A stretch of 33,591 nucleotides of DNA from Tepidicaulis marinus (GCF_000739695.1 NZ_BBIO01000023.1:1-33591), one strand, 5' to 3'. Shown: positions 12,453 to 19,160, numbered from the stretch's first letter. Numbers and translations are program-made. Notes: a model not told the origin generated them from the sequence alone.

Positions 12453-12524
12453 CGACTCAGCCGCGCCTAGAGTATTTACCATACTTTGCGCCGATTCTGC
12501 GCGAATCCACAAGGAGTTGAGAAT

Positions 12525-12617
12525 TTGAGGCCATGGGCCAGTTCGGCGGCAACCGAACAAAGGGCCCGAAATAGAAAAGCCCCGGTGCGGCGGCAACCAC
12601 AAACCGGGGGCTCCTAA
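12525..12617 (+). CDS. Possible 30-codon leader peptide of rep
   Basis: AAGGAG (12511-12516) stands 8 bases before a TTG at 12525 that opens a 30-codon frame ending with TAA at 12615-12617. The peptide is Arg/Ala/Gln-rich with no family similarity. Its stop codon lies inside the left arm of the large inverted repeat at 12606-12661, so translation through the leader would open that hairpin. Leader peptides with this job control rep genes in IncFII- and IncB-type plasmids. No sequence relation to those is claimed. The call rests on the Shine-Dalgarno and the position only. Confidence 0.3.
   Translation: MRPWASSAATEQRARNRKAPVRRQPQTGGS
12536..12567 (+). ncRNA. Stem-loop 1 of the rep leader
   Basis: gggcc-a-gttcgg-cggcaa-ccgaac-aaag-ggccc folds into a two-part stem. 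Its apical loop region ggcggcaacc reappears in the next hairpin. It is probably part of an untranslated regulatory leader or an antisense-RNA target (inference). Confidence 0.45.
12579..12612 (+). ncRNA. Stem-loop 2 of the rep leader
   Basis: agccccggt and accgggggct pair with one bulge, and the interior again carries gcggcggcaacc. The 3' arm also overlaps the left arm of the 12606-12661 inverted repeat, so the two structures are mutually exclusive, as in attenuator-like switches. Confidence 0.45.
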
Positions 12618-12661
12618 AGATCGAAACCAATCTGAAATCTGAGTCGATCTTAGGAACCCCC
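12606..12661. repeat. Long inverted repeat before rep
   Basis: gggggctcctaaagatcga (12606-12624) is the inverse of tcgatcttaggaaccccc (12644-12661) with one bulge and one mismatch, around a 19-base centre. It could be an operator, the stem of a regulatory RNA, or both. It lies directly upstream of the rep frame. Confidence 0.65.
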
Positions 12662-12702
12662 AGAAAAGCAGTCAAGAAAAAAGCGCGTTTCGCGCCACGG
12701 GA

Positions 12703-13842
12703 TTGCTTTGCCTAATCGCTGCCGCTCTCCGGGCATTTGCGGAGAAAGATGCGGTGACGGACCAACTGGACCGGGCGCTTTCGCGCCTATACAATGAATA
12801 CGCTAAGGGATTGATTTCATTCGATGAATTGTCCCGGCGCGAAGACGAAATCAGAGCTGACAGCACGAAAAACCGCCGCATGGCGGCACAAACCAGGCGT
12901 AGAGAGCATGTCCAGGAATGGCGCTCCTTCCGCCACAAGCTGCCAATCAGTGCCTCCATGCACCTGACAGACGCGCGCGCGAGCGCCCTTGAAGGCCTCA
13001 TCTATCTGATCGCCAGGGACTCGAAGGATGGTGATTTTGAATGCCAGGTGCCGGTTGCAGCCATTGCCGCCGTCGCCAAAGTGTCGGAGCGGTCAGTGCG
13101 CTTGATGCTCAGTGTCGCGGAGGATTTGAAGCTCATCGAGCGCGAGCATGTTCGAATCAAAGCCTACCGCAACGCACCGAATGTCTATCGCATCATCGAG
13201 GGCCAACTGCAGCGCCTTGTGGCGCGTTTAAAAGCGCGCTTTGCGCGCGAGAGCGGCCAGGAAGACGCCCGCCCGCAATCCATGCCCGCTAATCCTGCAA
13301 AACCATGCAGCGTATCCAGAGAAGATTTATCTTCTCTACCTACATCCCCCCCTGCAAATGCCAACAGTACCCCTGCTGCCCCTGCAGAAAGTAGGAAAAG
13401 GGCCGACGCGCCTAATCGGCGCGACGACTTCAAGGCGGGGACTTCGCCCCGCCATGAGCGCGGCGCTCCCGCGCCGCGAAATGCTTGGCAGTTTAAGCGA
13501 GGGGGCGCAGCGCCGTACCTCGATCCGCAGATTTCAACGCGTATGGCCATCGCCGCATTGGAGATTTTGAAAATTCCTCGAAGCGGCGGCCATTGGACCG
13601 AAGCCGTGGAGGATCTGCTGAGATCGAGACACCCCGATATTGCCGAGGGATATTGGAAATCCCGAATTCGGCTGCACGGCCCGCGTGCCTATCTGGCCGT
13701 GCTCGAAGCGGCATTGAAGAAAGAAACCCGCGACGAAAAACCGATCCGCAACGAAACCGCGTATCTCATCGGCATTCTGCGCTGCCAGCCTGATGAATGC
13801 CGCCCGGATGTGTCCGTTCAGAAAATTTTGGAGGCCGCATGA
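12703..13842 (+). CDS. Putative plasmid replication initiator (winged-helix protein, 379 aa)
   Basis: Residues about 65-165 look like a winged-helix DNA-binding domain: LPISASMHLTDARASALEGL, then VPVAAIAAVAKVSERSVRLM and EDLKLIEREHVRIKAYRNAP. A low-complexity Pro/Ala/Arg linker follows (about 190-270), then a helical C-terminal domain (TRMAIAALEILKIP ... RAYLAVLEAALKKETRDEKP ... AYLIGIL). This plan and the structured leader fit RepC/RepA-type theta initiators of alphaproteobacterial plasmids, but similarity is only by eye. The start is uncertain: TTG at 12703 has no Shine-Dalgarno, while GTG at 12754 has GGAGAA 7 bases upstream and would give 362 residues. It is coupled (ATGA) to the nuclease gene. 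Confidence 0.6.
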   Translation: MLCLIAAALRAFAEKDAVTDQLDRALSRLYNEYAKGLISFDELSRREDEIRADSTKNRRMAAQTRRREHVQEWRSFRHKLPISASMHLTDARASALEGLIYLIARDSKDGDFECQVPVAAIAAVAKVSERSVRLMLSVAEDLKLIEREHVRIKAYRNAPNVYRIIEGQLQRLVARLKARFARESGQEDARPQSMPANPAKPCSVSREDLSSLPTSPPANANSTPAAPAESRKRADAPNRRDDFKAGTSPRHERGAPAPRNAWQFKRGGAAPYLDPQISTRMAIAALEILKIPRSGGHWTEAVEDLLRSRHPDIAEGYWKSRIRLHGPRAYLAVLEAALKKETRDEKPIRNETAYLIGILRCQPDECRPDVSVQKILEAA

Positions 13843-14348
13843 TCCCGCGCCGTGTGATTCTGGCGGCGGCGGCCGCGCTCGCTTCGCTCGCTTATGCCGC
13901 CGTCTTTCCTCTATCGCCGCCCCTGCCCGGCGAGCGGGCACGGGTGATCGACGGCGACACGGTTGAGCTCGGGCCCAACCGTGTACGGTTTTGGGGGATC
14001 GATGCGCCGGAGCGCATTCAACAATGCGCGGATGACGCCGGCCGCGCGTACCGCGCAGGGGCGGCCTCAACCGCACACCTTGCTCAGATGATCGCGGGCA
14101 GGCCGCTTTCGTGCCGCCCAATCGAAAAGGATCGATATGGGCGCCAGGTCGCCATTTGCTGGGCAAACGGCGACTGGCTATCGGTAAACGCCCGCATGGT
14201 CTTGGAGGGCATGGCTTTTGCCACCACCGATTACGACCGCCTGGCGGCGATCTATCTGCCTCTCGATGCCATCGCTTCCGCACGGGGGCATGGCTTGCGG
14301 CAGCTCCGGTGCCAGCGGCCCGCCGATTTTCGGCGGTCTTCTCGGTAG
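13839..14348 (+). CDS. Secreted thermonuclease-like protein (SNase family, 169 aa)
   Basis: The start overlaps the rep stop codon (ATGA). Residues 1-22 are a signal peptide or anchor (RRVILAAAAALASLAYAAV). The SNase core follows: RVIDGDTVEL with Asp40, RVRFWGIDAPE with Arg50 and Glu58, and DRYGRQVAICW with Arg102, matching the catalytic Arg/Glu/Arg set and calcium-binding Asp of staphylococcal nuclease. Such exported nucleases are frequent on conjugative plasmids (ParB/TraD-neighbour nucleases). A role in DNA processing in the periplasm is a guess. The 10-bp hairpin at 14359-14382 follows. Confidence 0.88.
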   Translation: MIPRRVILAAAAALASLAYAAVFPLSPPLPGERARVIDGDTVELGPNRVRFWGIDAPERIQQCADDAGRAYRAGAASTAHLAQMIAGRPLSCRPIEKDRYGRQVAICWANGDWLSVNARMVLEGMAFATTDYDRLAAIYLPLDAIASARGHGLRQLRCQRPADFRRSSR

Positions 14349-14358
14349 AAACGACTAA

Positions 14359-14382
14359 CCAGCATTGGCTAACCAATGCTGG
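14359..14382 (+). terminator. 10-bp perfect hairpin after the nuclease gene
   Basis: ccagcattgg-ctaa-ccaatgctgg begins 11 bases after the stop codon at 14348. No T run follows, so it may act as a factor-assisted terminator or 3' stabiliser. Confidence 0.5.
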
Positions 14383-14440
14383 ACGCGTTGACGCGCGACA
14401 GAACCGATAAATGGGAATTGAGGCCGCGCGAGAAAAAGGG

Positions 14441-14460
14441 ATCGCTGCCGGAGCAGCGAT
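14441..14460. repeat. CGGA-loop hairpin
   Basis: atcgctgc-cgga-gcagcgat is a perfect 8-bp stem closed by CGGA, the same loop as at 1959-1980 and 14543-14560. Confidence 0.55.
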
Positions 14461-14515
14461 GAATTTTGTCGGGGAATGAAGACCTGTTGCGCCTGGCGGC
14501 ACGTTTGAATGAAAA

Positions 14516-14560
14516 GCGGCGACCTCTGTCGAGGCCGCCGCCAAAGCCCCGGAGGGCTTT
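14516..14560. repeat. Two adjacent hairpins
   Basis: gcggcgacctc/gaggccgccgc (14516-14541, one mismatch, TGTC loop) is followed at once by aaagccc-cgga-gggcttt (14543-14560, perfect). Both are GC-rich and outside any gene. Confidence 0.55.
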
Positions 14561-15002
14561 AGAAGGTGTGCGGACTATGGAGCCGTCACCCCCTCGGGTC
14601 GGCTTATTCTTATCACTTGCCGCTTTCAGCTCCTTTAAAGCGCTCCGGCCAATTGAACCTATCTGCGGCACTTTTCTTTCCGCTGTGAGCACTCAACCGG
14701 GGCAACAAATCAAGCCGTACCTTCCAGCCCATCCAGCCGGACCGATTAGCACGAAGCGCGCGCCTTTCTTGATGCCTCGCGCCGGCAGGACTGCCCCGCC
14801 CCTTCGATGTGAGCGGGGGTTGCCGCGTTCCTTGGGAGCCATGACTGATCATCAATCGGGGTTTTAAGAAGGCCGCTAGCCGCACGTCATTTGCCTGCTG
14901 CGCCCCAGGCACATTCTCCCGAAAGCTCAAGCACCGTGACCGCCGTTCTTTACGTGGAAAATCTGGCCAGCCATCGCCGGGGTAGCAATCCGGCGCGCCA
15001 AG

Positions 15003-15090
15003 AATTTTCCCCTGCCCTGCGGGCATTCCTCGCGCGCCAAAATTCTAGGCACTCTGAATCGTCCGCTTCGCTCCCGCCCTTCGGGTGCAA
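15003..15090. repeat. Leader block shared (inverted) with DUF736 copy 1
   Basis: The run ttttcccctgccctgcgggc and the adjoining attcctcgcgc match, on the opposite strand, bases around 3180-3212. Next, gtccgct..cgct.ccgccct..cgggtgc matches around 3125-3155. The spacing to the DUF736 start codon is similar in both copies. Confidence 0.6.
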
Positions 15091-15127
15091 CCCCGTCGAT
15101 AGCCGTCCCGGTCGATTTCCACGAACG

Positions 15128-15144
15128 GCGGACACGGTGTCCGC
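15128..15144. promoter_or_regulatory. 17-bp palindrome before DUF736 copy 2
   Basis: gcggacac-g-gtgtccgc is a perfect inverted repeat lying 21 bases before the start codon and just before AGGAG. It is a likely repressor operator. Confidence 0.55.
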
Positions 15145-15165
15145 TAAAAATTCAGGAGAACGACC

Positions 15166-15495
15166 ATGATTATCGCGCAGCTCAAAAAAGATGAAAACGG
15201 CAACCTTCGCGGCCAGCTCGTGACCCTCACGATGAATGCGCCGCTTGTCTTCCGTCCCAACGAACGCGGCGCTGCCTTCTCGGTCTTTATTGAAGGTGCG
15301 GCACCTTCCGAAGTCGGCGCGGCATGGCTCAAGAAGTCCGACGACAAAACGTTCTACTCGGTCCGGCTGGATGACCCTGCGTTTCCGCATCCGCTCAGCT
15401 GCGCCCTGTTCGAGAGCACCCATGAAAACGAAACGTTCAATCTCGTTTTCACTCGGCCGAAGCGCCAGGGCGATGAAAGCGAAGGCAACGACTAA
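15166..15495 (+). CDS. DUF736 family protein, copy 2 (109 aa)
   Basis: ATG at 15166 with AGGAG 7 bases upstream. Family features in order: MIIAQLKKDENGNLRGQL, APLVFRPNERGAAFSVF, VGAAWLKKSDDKTFYSVRLD, CALFE, FNLVFTRPK. It is clearly homologous to the protein at 2722-3048 but only moderately similar, so the duplication is old or the copies came separately. The acidic C-terminus (GDESEGND) contrasts with the basic tail of copy 1. The function of DUF736 is not established; it is a frequent companion of conjugative and integrative elements in alphaproteobacteria. A terminator follows at 15504-15531. Confidence 0.88.
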   Translation: MIIAQLKKDENGNLRGQLVTLTMNAPLVFRPNERGAAFSVFIEGAAPSEVGAAWLKKSDDKTFYSVRLDDPAFPHPLSCALFESTHENETFNLVFTRPKRQGDESEGND

Positions 15496-15503
15496 ACCGA
15501 CCC

Positions 15504-15531
15504 GAGGGCGGCTTTTGGTGAAGCCGCCCTC
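15504..15531 (+). terminator. Terminator of DUF736 copy 2
   Basis: gagggcggctt-ttggtg-aagccgccctc is a perfect 11-bp stem starting 9 bases after the stop codon. Only TT follows, so termination strength is uncertain. Confidence 0.65.
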
Positions 15532-15587
15532 TTACCCATCGGTAAGGCAGTTTCACGCAATTTCGCTAAAATGCACGGTTTTTCCCG

Positions 15588-15652
15588 TTGACAATATGAT
15601 GGTGTCAAATAGTTACTCACCTTGCAAATGTGTAAAAATGCAGCACTAATAA
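15588..15652 (+). promoter_or_regulatory. AT-rich promoter region of the small RHH gene
   Basis: TTGACA (15588-15593) is a consensus -35, but no good -10 is found at 16-18 bases. TTGCAA (15623-15628) with TAATAA (15647-15652, 18-base spacer) is an alternative. The region 15585-15700 is notably AT-rich compared with its surroundings. Confidence 0.4.
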
Positions 15653-15749
15653 ATAGTCAGCATACCGTGTTTATCGGCATCATAGGTACGTATGGTGCTA
15701 AGCGAATTTCATCGCGCGTTGCCTACCTTCGCGTGTAAGCGAGAGAAAC

Positions 15750-15980
15750 ATGCCGAGACCCAAGAGATTTAAGGACCCCGTCCGCGTCTCCCTCGTCCTC
15801 GATGCAGACGTGCGAGCCATGATGCAATTCCTGGCGGCGGGCGACCACGCCCCCTCCTCGTCCGTGCTGGTTCAAACTGCACTCGAAGAATACTTTGAAC
15901 ACCACATTGGGAAGAACTGGCGCACGCACTATAAGCGCCTGACCGAGATACAGGACCGCTTTCACAAAGAGGAAACATAG
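15750..15980 (+). CDS. Small ribbon-helix-helix DNA-binding protein (76 aa)
   Basis: Residues about 10-50 (DPVRVSLVLDADVRAMMQFL, then SSSVLVQTALEEYFEHH) match a strand-helix-helix fold. The N-terminus MPRPKRFK is basic and the C-terminal tail is charged. It has its own strong terminator (16101-16134) and lies directly upstream of the iteron array and the mob genes. It may be the protein that binds those repeats or controls the mob promoter. That role is inferred only from position. Confidence 0.65.
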   Translation: MPRPKRFKDPVRVSLVLDADVRAMMQFLAAGDHAPSSSVLVQTALEEYFEHHIGKNWRTHYKRLTEIQDRFHKEET

Positions 15981-16100
15981 ACAATTTTATGGAACCTCTC
16001 CCCTTCCGCCCCGTGCGGACGTGGTGAGTCATCCCCTCGGGTCCAAAAAAAACAAAGTGTGCCGCAGGCACGCCGATATTTTTTATTCGATGTTGGAACG

Positions 16101-16134
16101 AAGGCGCGTGCCCCCAGGGCAACGCGCCTTTTTT
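16101..16134 (+). terminator. Strong intrinsic terminator
   Basis: aaggcgcg...cgcgcctt with an inner gccc/gggc pairing forms a long stem followed by TTTTTT (16129-16134). It ends transcription of the small RHH gene and insulates the iteron/mob region. Confidence 0.8.
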
Positions 16135-16156
16135 CGTTTCAGAGGCAGGATAGTGA

Positions 16157-16275
16157 GTGCCGCACCCCATGCGCAGCCTGGCGCGCGGCACAACGGGGGG
16201 TGCCGCACCATGCTTTGCATAGTGCCGCACCACTTTTTCAGGGGTGCCGCACTTGTTTTCAACAAGTGCCGCACC
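16157..16275. repeat. Iteron array: five GTGCCGCAC words, four at exact 22-bp spacing
   Basis: GTGCCGCAC starts at 16157, 16200, 16222, 16244 and 16266; the last four are spaced exactly 22 bases (two helical turns). The gap between the first and second is 43, about two periods, with a degenerate gcgcggcac between. Related words occur at 16059 (forward) and 14664 (reverse). Phased iterons like this are typical of initiator binding in theta-type oriV. Binding by a relaxosome accessory protein is the alternative because the mob genes follow. Confidence 0.75.
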
Positions 16276-16277
16276 TG

Positions 16278-16309
16278 CGAATGATCATCCGTTGTCGGAT
16301 AATCATTCG
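16278..16309. repeat. Inverted repeat next to the iterons, candidate oriT element
   Basis: cgaatgat / atcattcg (outer, 8 bp) and atccg / cggat (inner, 5 bp) form an interrupted stem with loop TTGT. It starts right after the last iteron and 106 bases before the MobC start codon. Relaxase sites in MOBP systems are usually beside such a hairpin. No nick consensus is recognised with confidence. Confidence 0.5.
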
Positions 16310-16331
16310 AGAAACAGCAAACTTTCGCAGT

Positions 16332-16374
16332 TTTCCGACGTTTTTTAAGCCGCTATTATCGATTGTGTCGGAAA
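16332..16374. repeat. Second inverted repeat in the mob leader
   Basis: tttccgac (16332-16339) and gtcggaaa (16367-16374) are perfect 8-bp arms with an AT-rich 27-base centre including TTTTTT. It is a candidate MobC/relaxase binding site or promoter operator. A half-site ACTTTCG (16321-16327) like those of the shared operator lies just upstream. Confidence 0.45.
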
Positions 16375-16406
16375 CTCAAGTCTGCTGTTTGACTGGCAGG
16401 ATACGC

Positions 16407-16424
16407 AATTCTTCATGAAGAATT
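16407..16424. promoter_or_regulatory. 18-bp perfect palindrome over the MobC start codon
   Basis: aattcttcatgaagaatt is a perfect palindrome whose central ATG (16415-16417) is the start codon used for the MobC-like gene. It can act as an operator at the 5' end of the gene, or as an mRNA hairpin that hides the start. Confidence 0.6.
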
Positions 16425-16894
16425 ACATAGAGATGCCCGCTTCGCGCCGCTCCAATCCCTCTGCTAGCGCGCCTGGTTCGAGCGATGATGTTTCCACCCG
16501 TCCGGGGCCGCGGCGGCGCATGGCCAAGCCGAAGCCCGTTCAGTTCGTTTGTGATGCTGAGTTTGCGAAGGCGCTCAAAGACTACGCGGCAGATGAGAGC
16601 CAGCGCGCTGGACGGAACGTCTCCATGTCGGAAGTGATCCGCCGCGCCCTCGATGCTCATATGGACGCCAAAGAGGGACATTCGGCGTCCATCGAGCCCG
16701 TGTTGTTAGAGGTGGCTTTTCAACTGCGTGCAGCGGGCCGCCTTCTCAACCAGTTCTGCCGCGACCTCTATTTTGACCGCTTTGGCGATGAAACCGTGGA
16801 GCGAATTCCGCTCCGCGATTTCCAGATGATGATGAGCGTCTTTGCCGAGCAGGCCGAACAGGTCGGCAAGATCATCGAGGAGCTGAAGCGCTGA
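16415..16894 (+). CDS. MobC-like relaxosome accessory protein (159 aa)
   Basis: Residues about 37-75 (KPKPVQFVCDAEFAKALKDY ... NVSMSEVIRRALDAHMD) are a ribbon-helix-helix-type DNA-binding region. The C-terminal half (EVAFQLRAAGRLLNQFCRDL ... FAEQAEQVGKIIEELKR) is helical, as in MobC proteins that bind oriT and help the relaxase open the strands. The stop codon shares its last base with the relaxase start (TGATG), the usual MobC-MobA order. The start is uncertain: ATG at 16415 lies in a palindrome, and ATGs at 16433 (MPAS) or before KPKPVQF are possible. The Ser/Pro/Arg-rich N-terminus is probably disordered. Confidence 0.75.
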   Translation: MKNYIEMPASRRSNPSASAPGSSDDVSTRPGPRRRMAKPKPVQFVCDAEFAKALKDYAADESQRAGRNVSMSEVIRRALDAHMDAKEGHSASIEPVLLEVAFQLRAAGRLLNQFCRDLYFDRFGDETVERIPLRDFQMMMSVFAEQAEQVGKIIEELKR

Positions 16895-18660
16895 TGGCAG
16901 ACCTGCGGCATTTGCGCGGATCATGGACCGAAGTCCACCCGGAGGCACATTCGGCCACCCGCTCCTGGTGGGATGACTATAGGCGCGGACGCTACGTCAA
17001 GGACCGGGAAGCTGCGAGCTTCGCGCGCCATTTCCGGGTACGGGCCATGACGGCGGCCGGCGAAATTTCAACGACCTCCGTTCCTGGGCAGAGCCGGGAA
17101 CTGGTCTTGAAAAACATTTCCTGGGGAAAGTCCATCGGCCACGCCTTCCGCTTGATCGAATACCTGTCCCGAGATGGGGCATTTAACGTCACCGATCCGA
17201 ACGACCCCAACATGATCAATGGGGTGCAAGCGCATCTCAGGGTGAAGGAGGAATGGGGCTTGCTCCCCGATGCTCAGAACCTCAAGCCCGAGTTTCAGGA
17301 CAAGCCTTCCTCATACTGGCTTCAGGTGCCCGAAAAGGACCGCCTGCAGAGCAGGCAGTTTCTTCATTCGGTCGTGAGCCTGCCGCCGTCCCTGAACCTC
17401 CCCGATAGATCACCTCTTAGTTCCAGCCAGCCCGACGCTGCCGCCGCTGGCTTTGCCCTTTCCTCTGCTGCCCGGTCCGTTTTCACGGATGCCGGGCATG
17501 ATTTCCTCATGTTCCCGCATCGGGATAAGGGGCACCTTCACTTTCATTTCATCATCCAGGCGAAAAGCAGGACGACCGGCAGGCAACTTCACCTGCAGCG
17601 GTCCCAAACCCAAGCTTTGCGGCAGGAATTTGCGCAGTCGCTTCGGCGCGTTGGCATCGATGTTATCGCAACTGAACGCCGCGACCGTGTTCCCGAGCTG
17701 ACCCAAAGCCCGATCGACAAGGCCATTCACCAGACAATTCAGCGGGGAGATGCCTCCTGGTTTCAGCGCCAGCAAGCCTTGCAGGAGGGCAAGTATCAGC
17801 TGGGAACCTTCGCCCGGAAAGCTCCCGGCTGGCACGCCTCATTTGGCTTGGAATACGAAAAAAGGGTGGCTTTCGATCCGCTGCAAAAAGGGACGGCCGG
17901 GCCCTCTCCACAGTCACCCGCTCAGCGAGGATCTGCTGCACGCAGATTGGCTGAACGTCTTGGCCTCGCTGCCCGTTCCCAGCCGCAAGAGCCGGTTGCC
18001 GCGCCTCTGTCCTCTTTCTTGAAAGACCTTCCGCCGGAAGGCGCGGATCACCTGGCGAAGAAGGCGATTGGGCTCTACCGCGCCCCGGAAAAAGCGCTTC
18101 GCTCTTTTGCGGCGATGTACCAGGAGAACCCGAAAATGGCTGTTTGGGCGCTGAACAGGCGGCCCCTGGCCTTCGGCGATTTGAAAGCGGGGTGGGAAGC
18201 GCCCGACCTGACCAGGCGCGAGCTGAACCCGGCGCCGGCATGGTTCGAAGCGGTCAAAGAAGCCCTGCCCGCTTTCAACACACTCTCCGCTACGGAAAAG
18301 CAGATTGCCCAGGTCCAAGCAGCGGAGGCAACCGAGCAGCGCCAGAACAATCTTGCAACCCGCGCCGCCGAGAGGCTGCAGTTGCGACACAACGCAGCCT
18401 CCGCGCATCTGCTTGGGCTTGCCGAGCGTGTTCGGGAGGAATGGGGGCGCGATCCAAGAGCGGCGAGCTATGCCGCTCAGATAGAGGCCCGCGCCATAGG
18501 CTTGCCGGATGATACGCCCGATCTTAACCGGATGGTTGCCGCCGCCCGCGCCGCCCTCCGTCATGAGGCGGAACAAGCTTCCAGAACACCGGATGCAAAT
18601 AGGGCGATCCAGGCCCGTTTGGCCCAGGATCGCCCGAACGACAAGGATCGGGAGAGGTGA
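16894..18660 (+). CDS. Conjugative relaxase, MOBP/VirD2-like (588 aa)
   Basis: The N-terminal third carries the relaxase motifs: FRLIEYLSRDG (85-95), whose Tyr90 fits the catalytic tyrosine motif of VirD2-like proteins; FLHSVVSLPP (156-165); and the metal-binding FPHRDKGHLHFHFII at about 207-221 with His214, His216 and His218. It nicks oriT, stays covalently attached to the 5' end and pilots the strand into the recipient. The remaining ~350 residues are Ala/Arg/Gln-rich and helical without a recognised primase or helicase domain. They probably bind VirD4 or carry the translocation signal. The gene is coupled to MobC and converges on the lipoprotein gene 20 bases away. Confidence 0.88.
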   Translation: MADLRHLRGSWTEVHPEAHSATRSWWDDYRRGRYVKDREAASFARHFRVRAMTAAGEISTTSVPGQSRELVLKNISWGKSIGHAFRLIEYLSRDGAFNVTDPNDPNMINGVQAHLRVKEEWGLLPDAQNLKPEFQDKPSSYWLQVPEKDRLQSRQFLHSVVSLPPSLNLPDRSPLSSSQPDAAAAGFALSSAARSVFTDAGHDFLMFPHRDKGHLHFHFIIQAKSRTTGRQLHLQRSQTQALRQEFAQSLRRVGIDVIATERRDRVPELTQSPIDKAIHQTIQRGDASWFQRQQALQEGKYQLGTFARKAPGWHASFGLEYEKRVAFDPLQKGTAGPSPQSPAQRGSAARRLAERLGLAARSQPQEPVAAPLSSFLKDLPPEGADHLAKKAIGLYRAPEKALRSFAAMYQENPKMAVWALNRRPLAFGDLKAGWEAPDLTRRELNPAPAWFEAVKEALPAFNTLSATEKQIAQVQAAEATEQRQNNLATRAAERLQLRHNAASAHLLGLAERVREEWGRDPRAASYAAQIEARAIGLPDDTPDLNRMVAAARAALRHEAEQASRTPDANRAIQARLAQDRPNDKDRER

Positions 18661-18680
18661 GTTCTCCCGGTAAGCGCCGT

Positions 18681-19136
18681 CTATTCACATTGGTGGACCC
18701 TCAGGAAAAGGAAGCCATCACCCAGATCGTCCTTCGGGCCGACCTGTATGCTTCTCCCGTCATCCTCAAGCTTGATTCGAACAGGTGCATTTTTGTACGT
18801 CCCGGTAACGTCCAGCTCTAGCAGGTTCTCTTCCAGGCGCTCGATGTTTTTCACGCTGTAGTTTCGCACTCCAAAACCTGTTTTGGATCGAATGTGCAAC
18901 ACCCCGTCCTTCTCACTGAACTTCACCCAGTTCGTCAATTCGTCGCGCCGCGCTTCATCAAAATCGCAATCCTGATACCAGTTCTCTGCGAGGGCGATCT
19001 GCTCGCCGTTCTCTGCCACCTTGAGCATCACCTTATCCGAGCTCAATGCGCCCTTTCCGGCTTCTTCCGAGCTGTCTCCGCAAGCCGACAGGGCCATAGC
19101 CATAACGACGCCGATAATCCAAAACCGATGCTGCAT
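18681..19136 (-). CDS. Lipoprotein at the end of the transfer operon (151 aa)
   Basis: The signal peptide MQHRFWIIGVVMAMALSAC has a clear lipobox (LSAC, Cys19), followed by GDSSEE, an acidic +2 region. The mature part is charged and beta-rich (VMLKVAENGEQIALAENWYQ, then VKFSEKDGVLHIRSK), with two further Cys (DCDF and the penultimate residue) that could form a disulfide. It is the last gene of the minus-strand operon, 24 bases after the transglycosylase gene. A lipoprotein here could be an entry-exclusion or channel-accessory protein. That is inference; no family was recognised. Confidence 0.75.
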   Translation of the reverse strand: MQHRFWIIGVVMAMALSACGDSSEEAGKGALSSDKVMLKVAENGEQIALAENWYQDCDFDEARRDELTNWVKFSEKDGVLHIRSKTGFGVRNYSVKNIERLEENLLELDVTGTYKNAPVRIKLEDDGRSIQVGPKDDLGDGFLFLRVHQCE

Positions 19137-19160
19137 CCATGCCTCCGAAACTAAACTGAC

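Larger units (their letters stand above)
14349..15165. other. Long gene-free region rich in hairpins
   Basis: No credible gene; the plus frame at 14466-14867 has no protein-like features. Visible elements are perfect hairpins at 14359-14382, 14441-14460 and 14543-14560, a one-mismatch hairpin at 14516-14541, an inverse copy of the iteron word (tgcggcac, 14664-14671), a leader block shared with DUF736 copy 1 (15003-15090), and a 17-bp palindrome at 15128-15144. A control or origin function is possible; from about 14680 to 15000 I see nothing specific. Confidence 0.5.

Noticed and set aside
13534-14544. 336-codon minus-strand frame across rep and the nuclease gene
   Set aside because: Overlaps two well-supported plus-strand genes. 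Composition (Arg/Ala/Pro-rich) is typical of antisense GC-rich frames.
14466-14867. 133-codon plus-strand frame
   Set aside because: Contains several hairpins, low-complexity Pro/Arg, no ribosome binding site, and no recognisable fold.
16083-16274. Short minus-strand frame across the iterons
   Set aside because: Created by the repeated word; it has no ribosome binding site.
16157-16275. CRISPR-like array
   Set aside because: The repeated word is only 9 bases with ~13-base intervals and no cas genes. It fits iterons, not CRISPR.
17914-18576. 220-codon minus-strand frame inside the relaxase gene
   Set aside because: Antisense to the relaxase C-terminal part, with no start signal.
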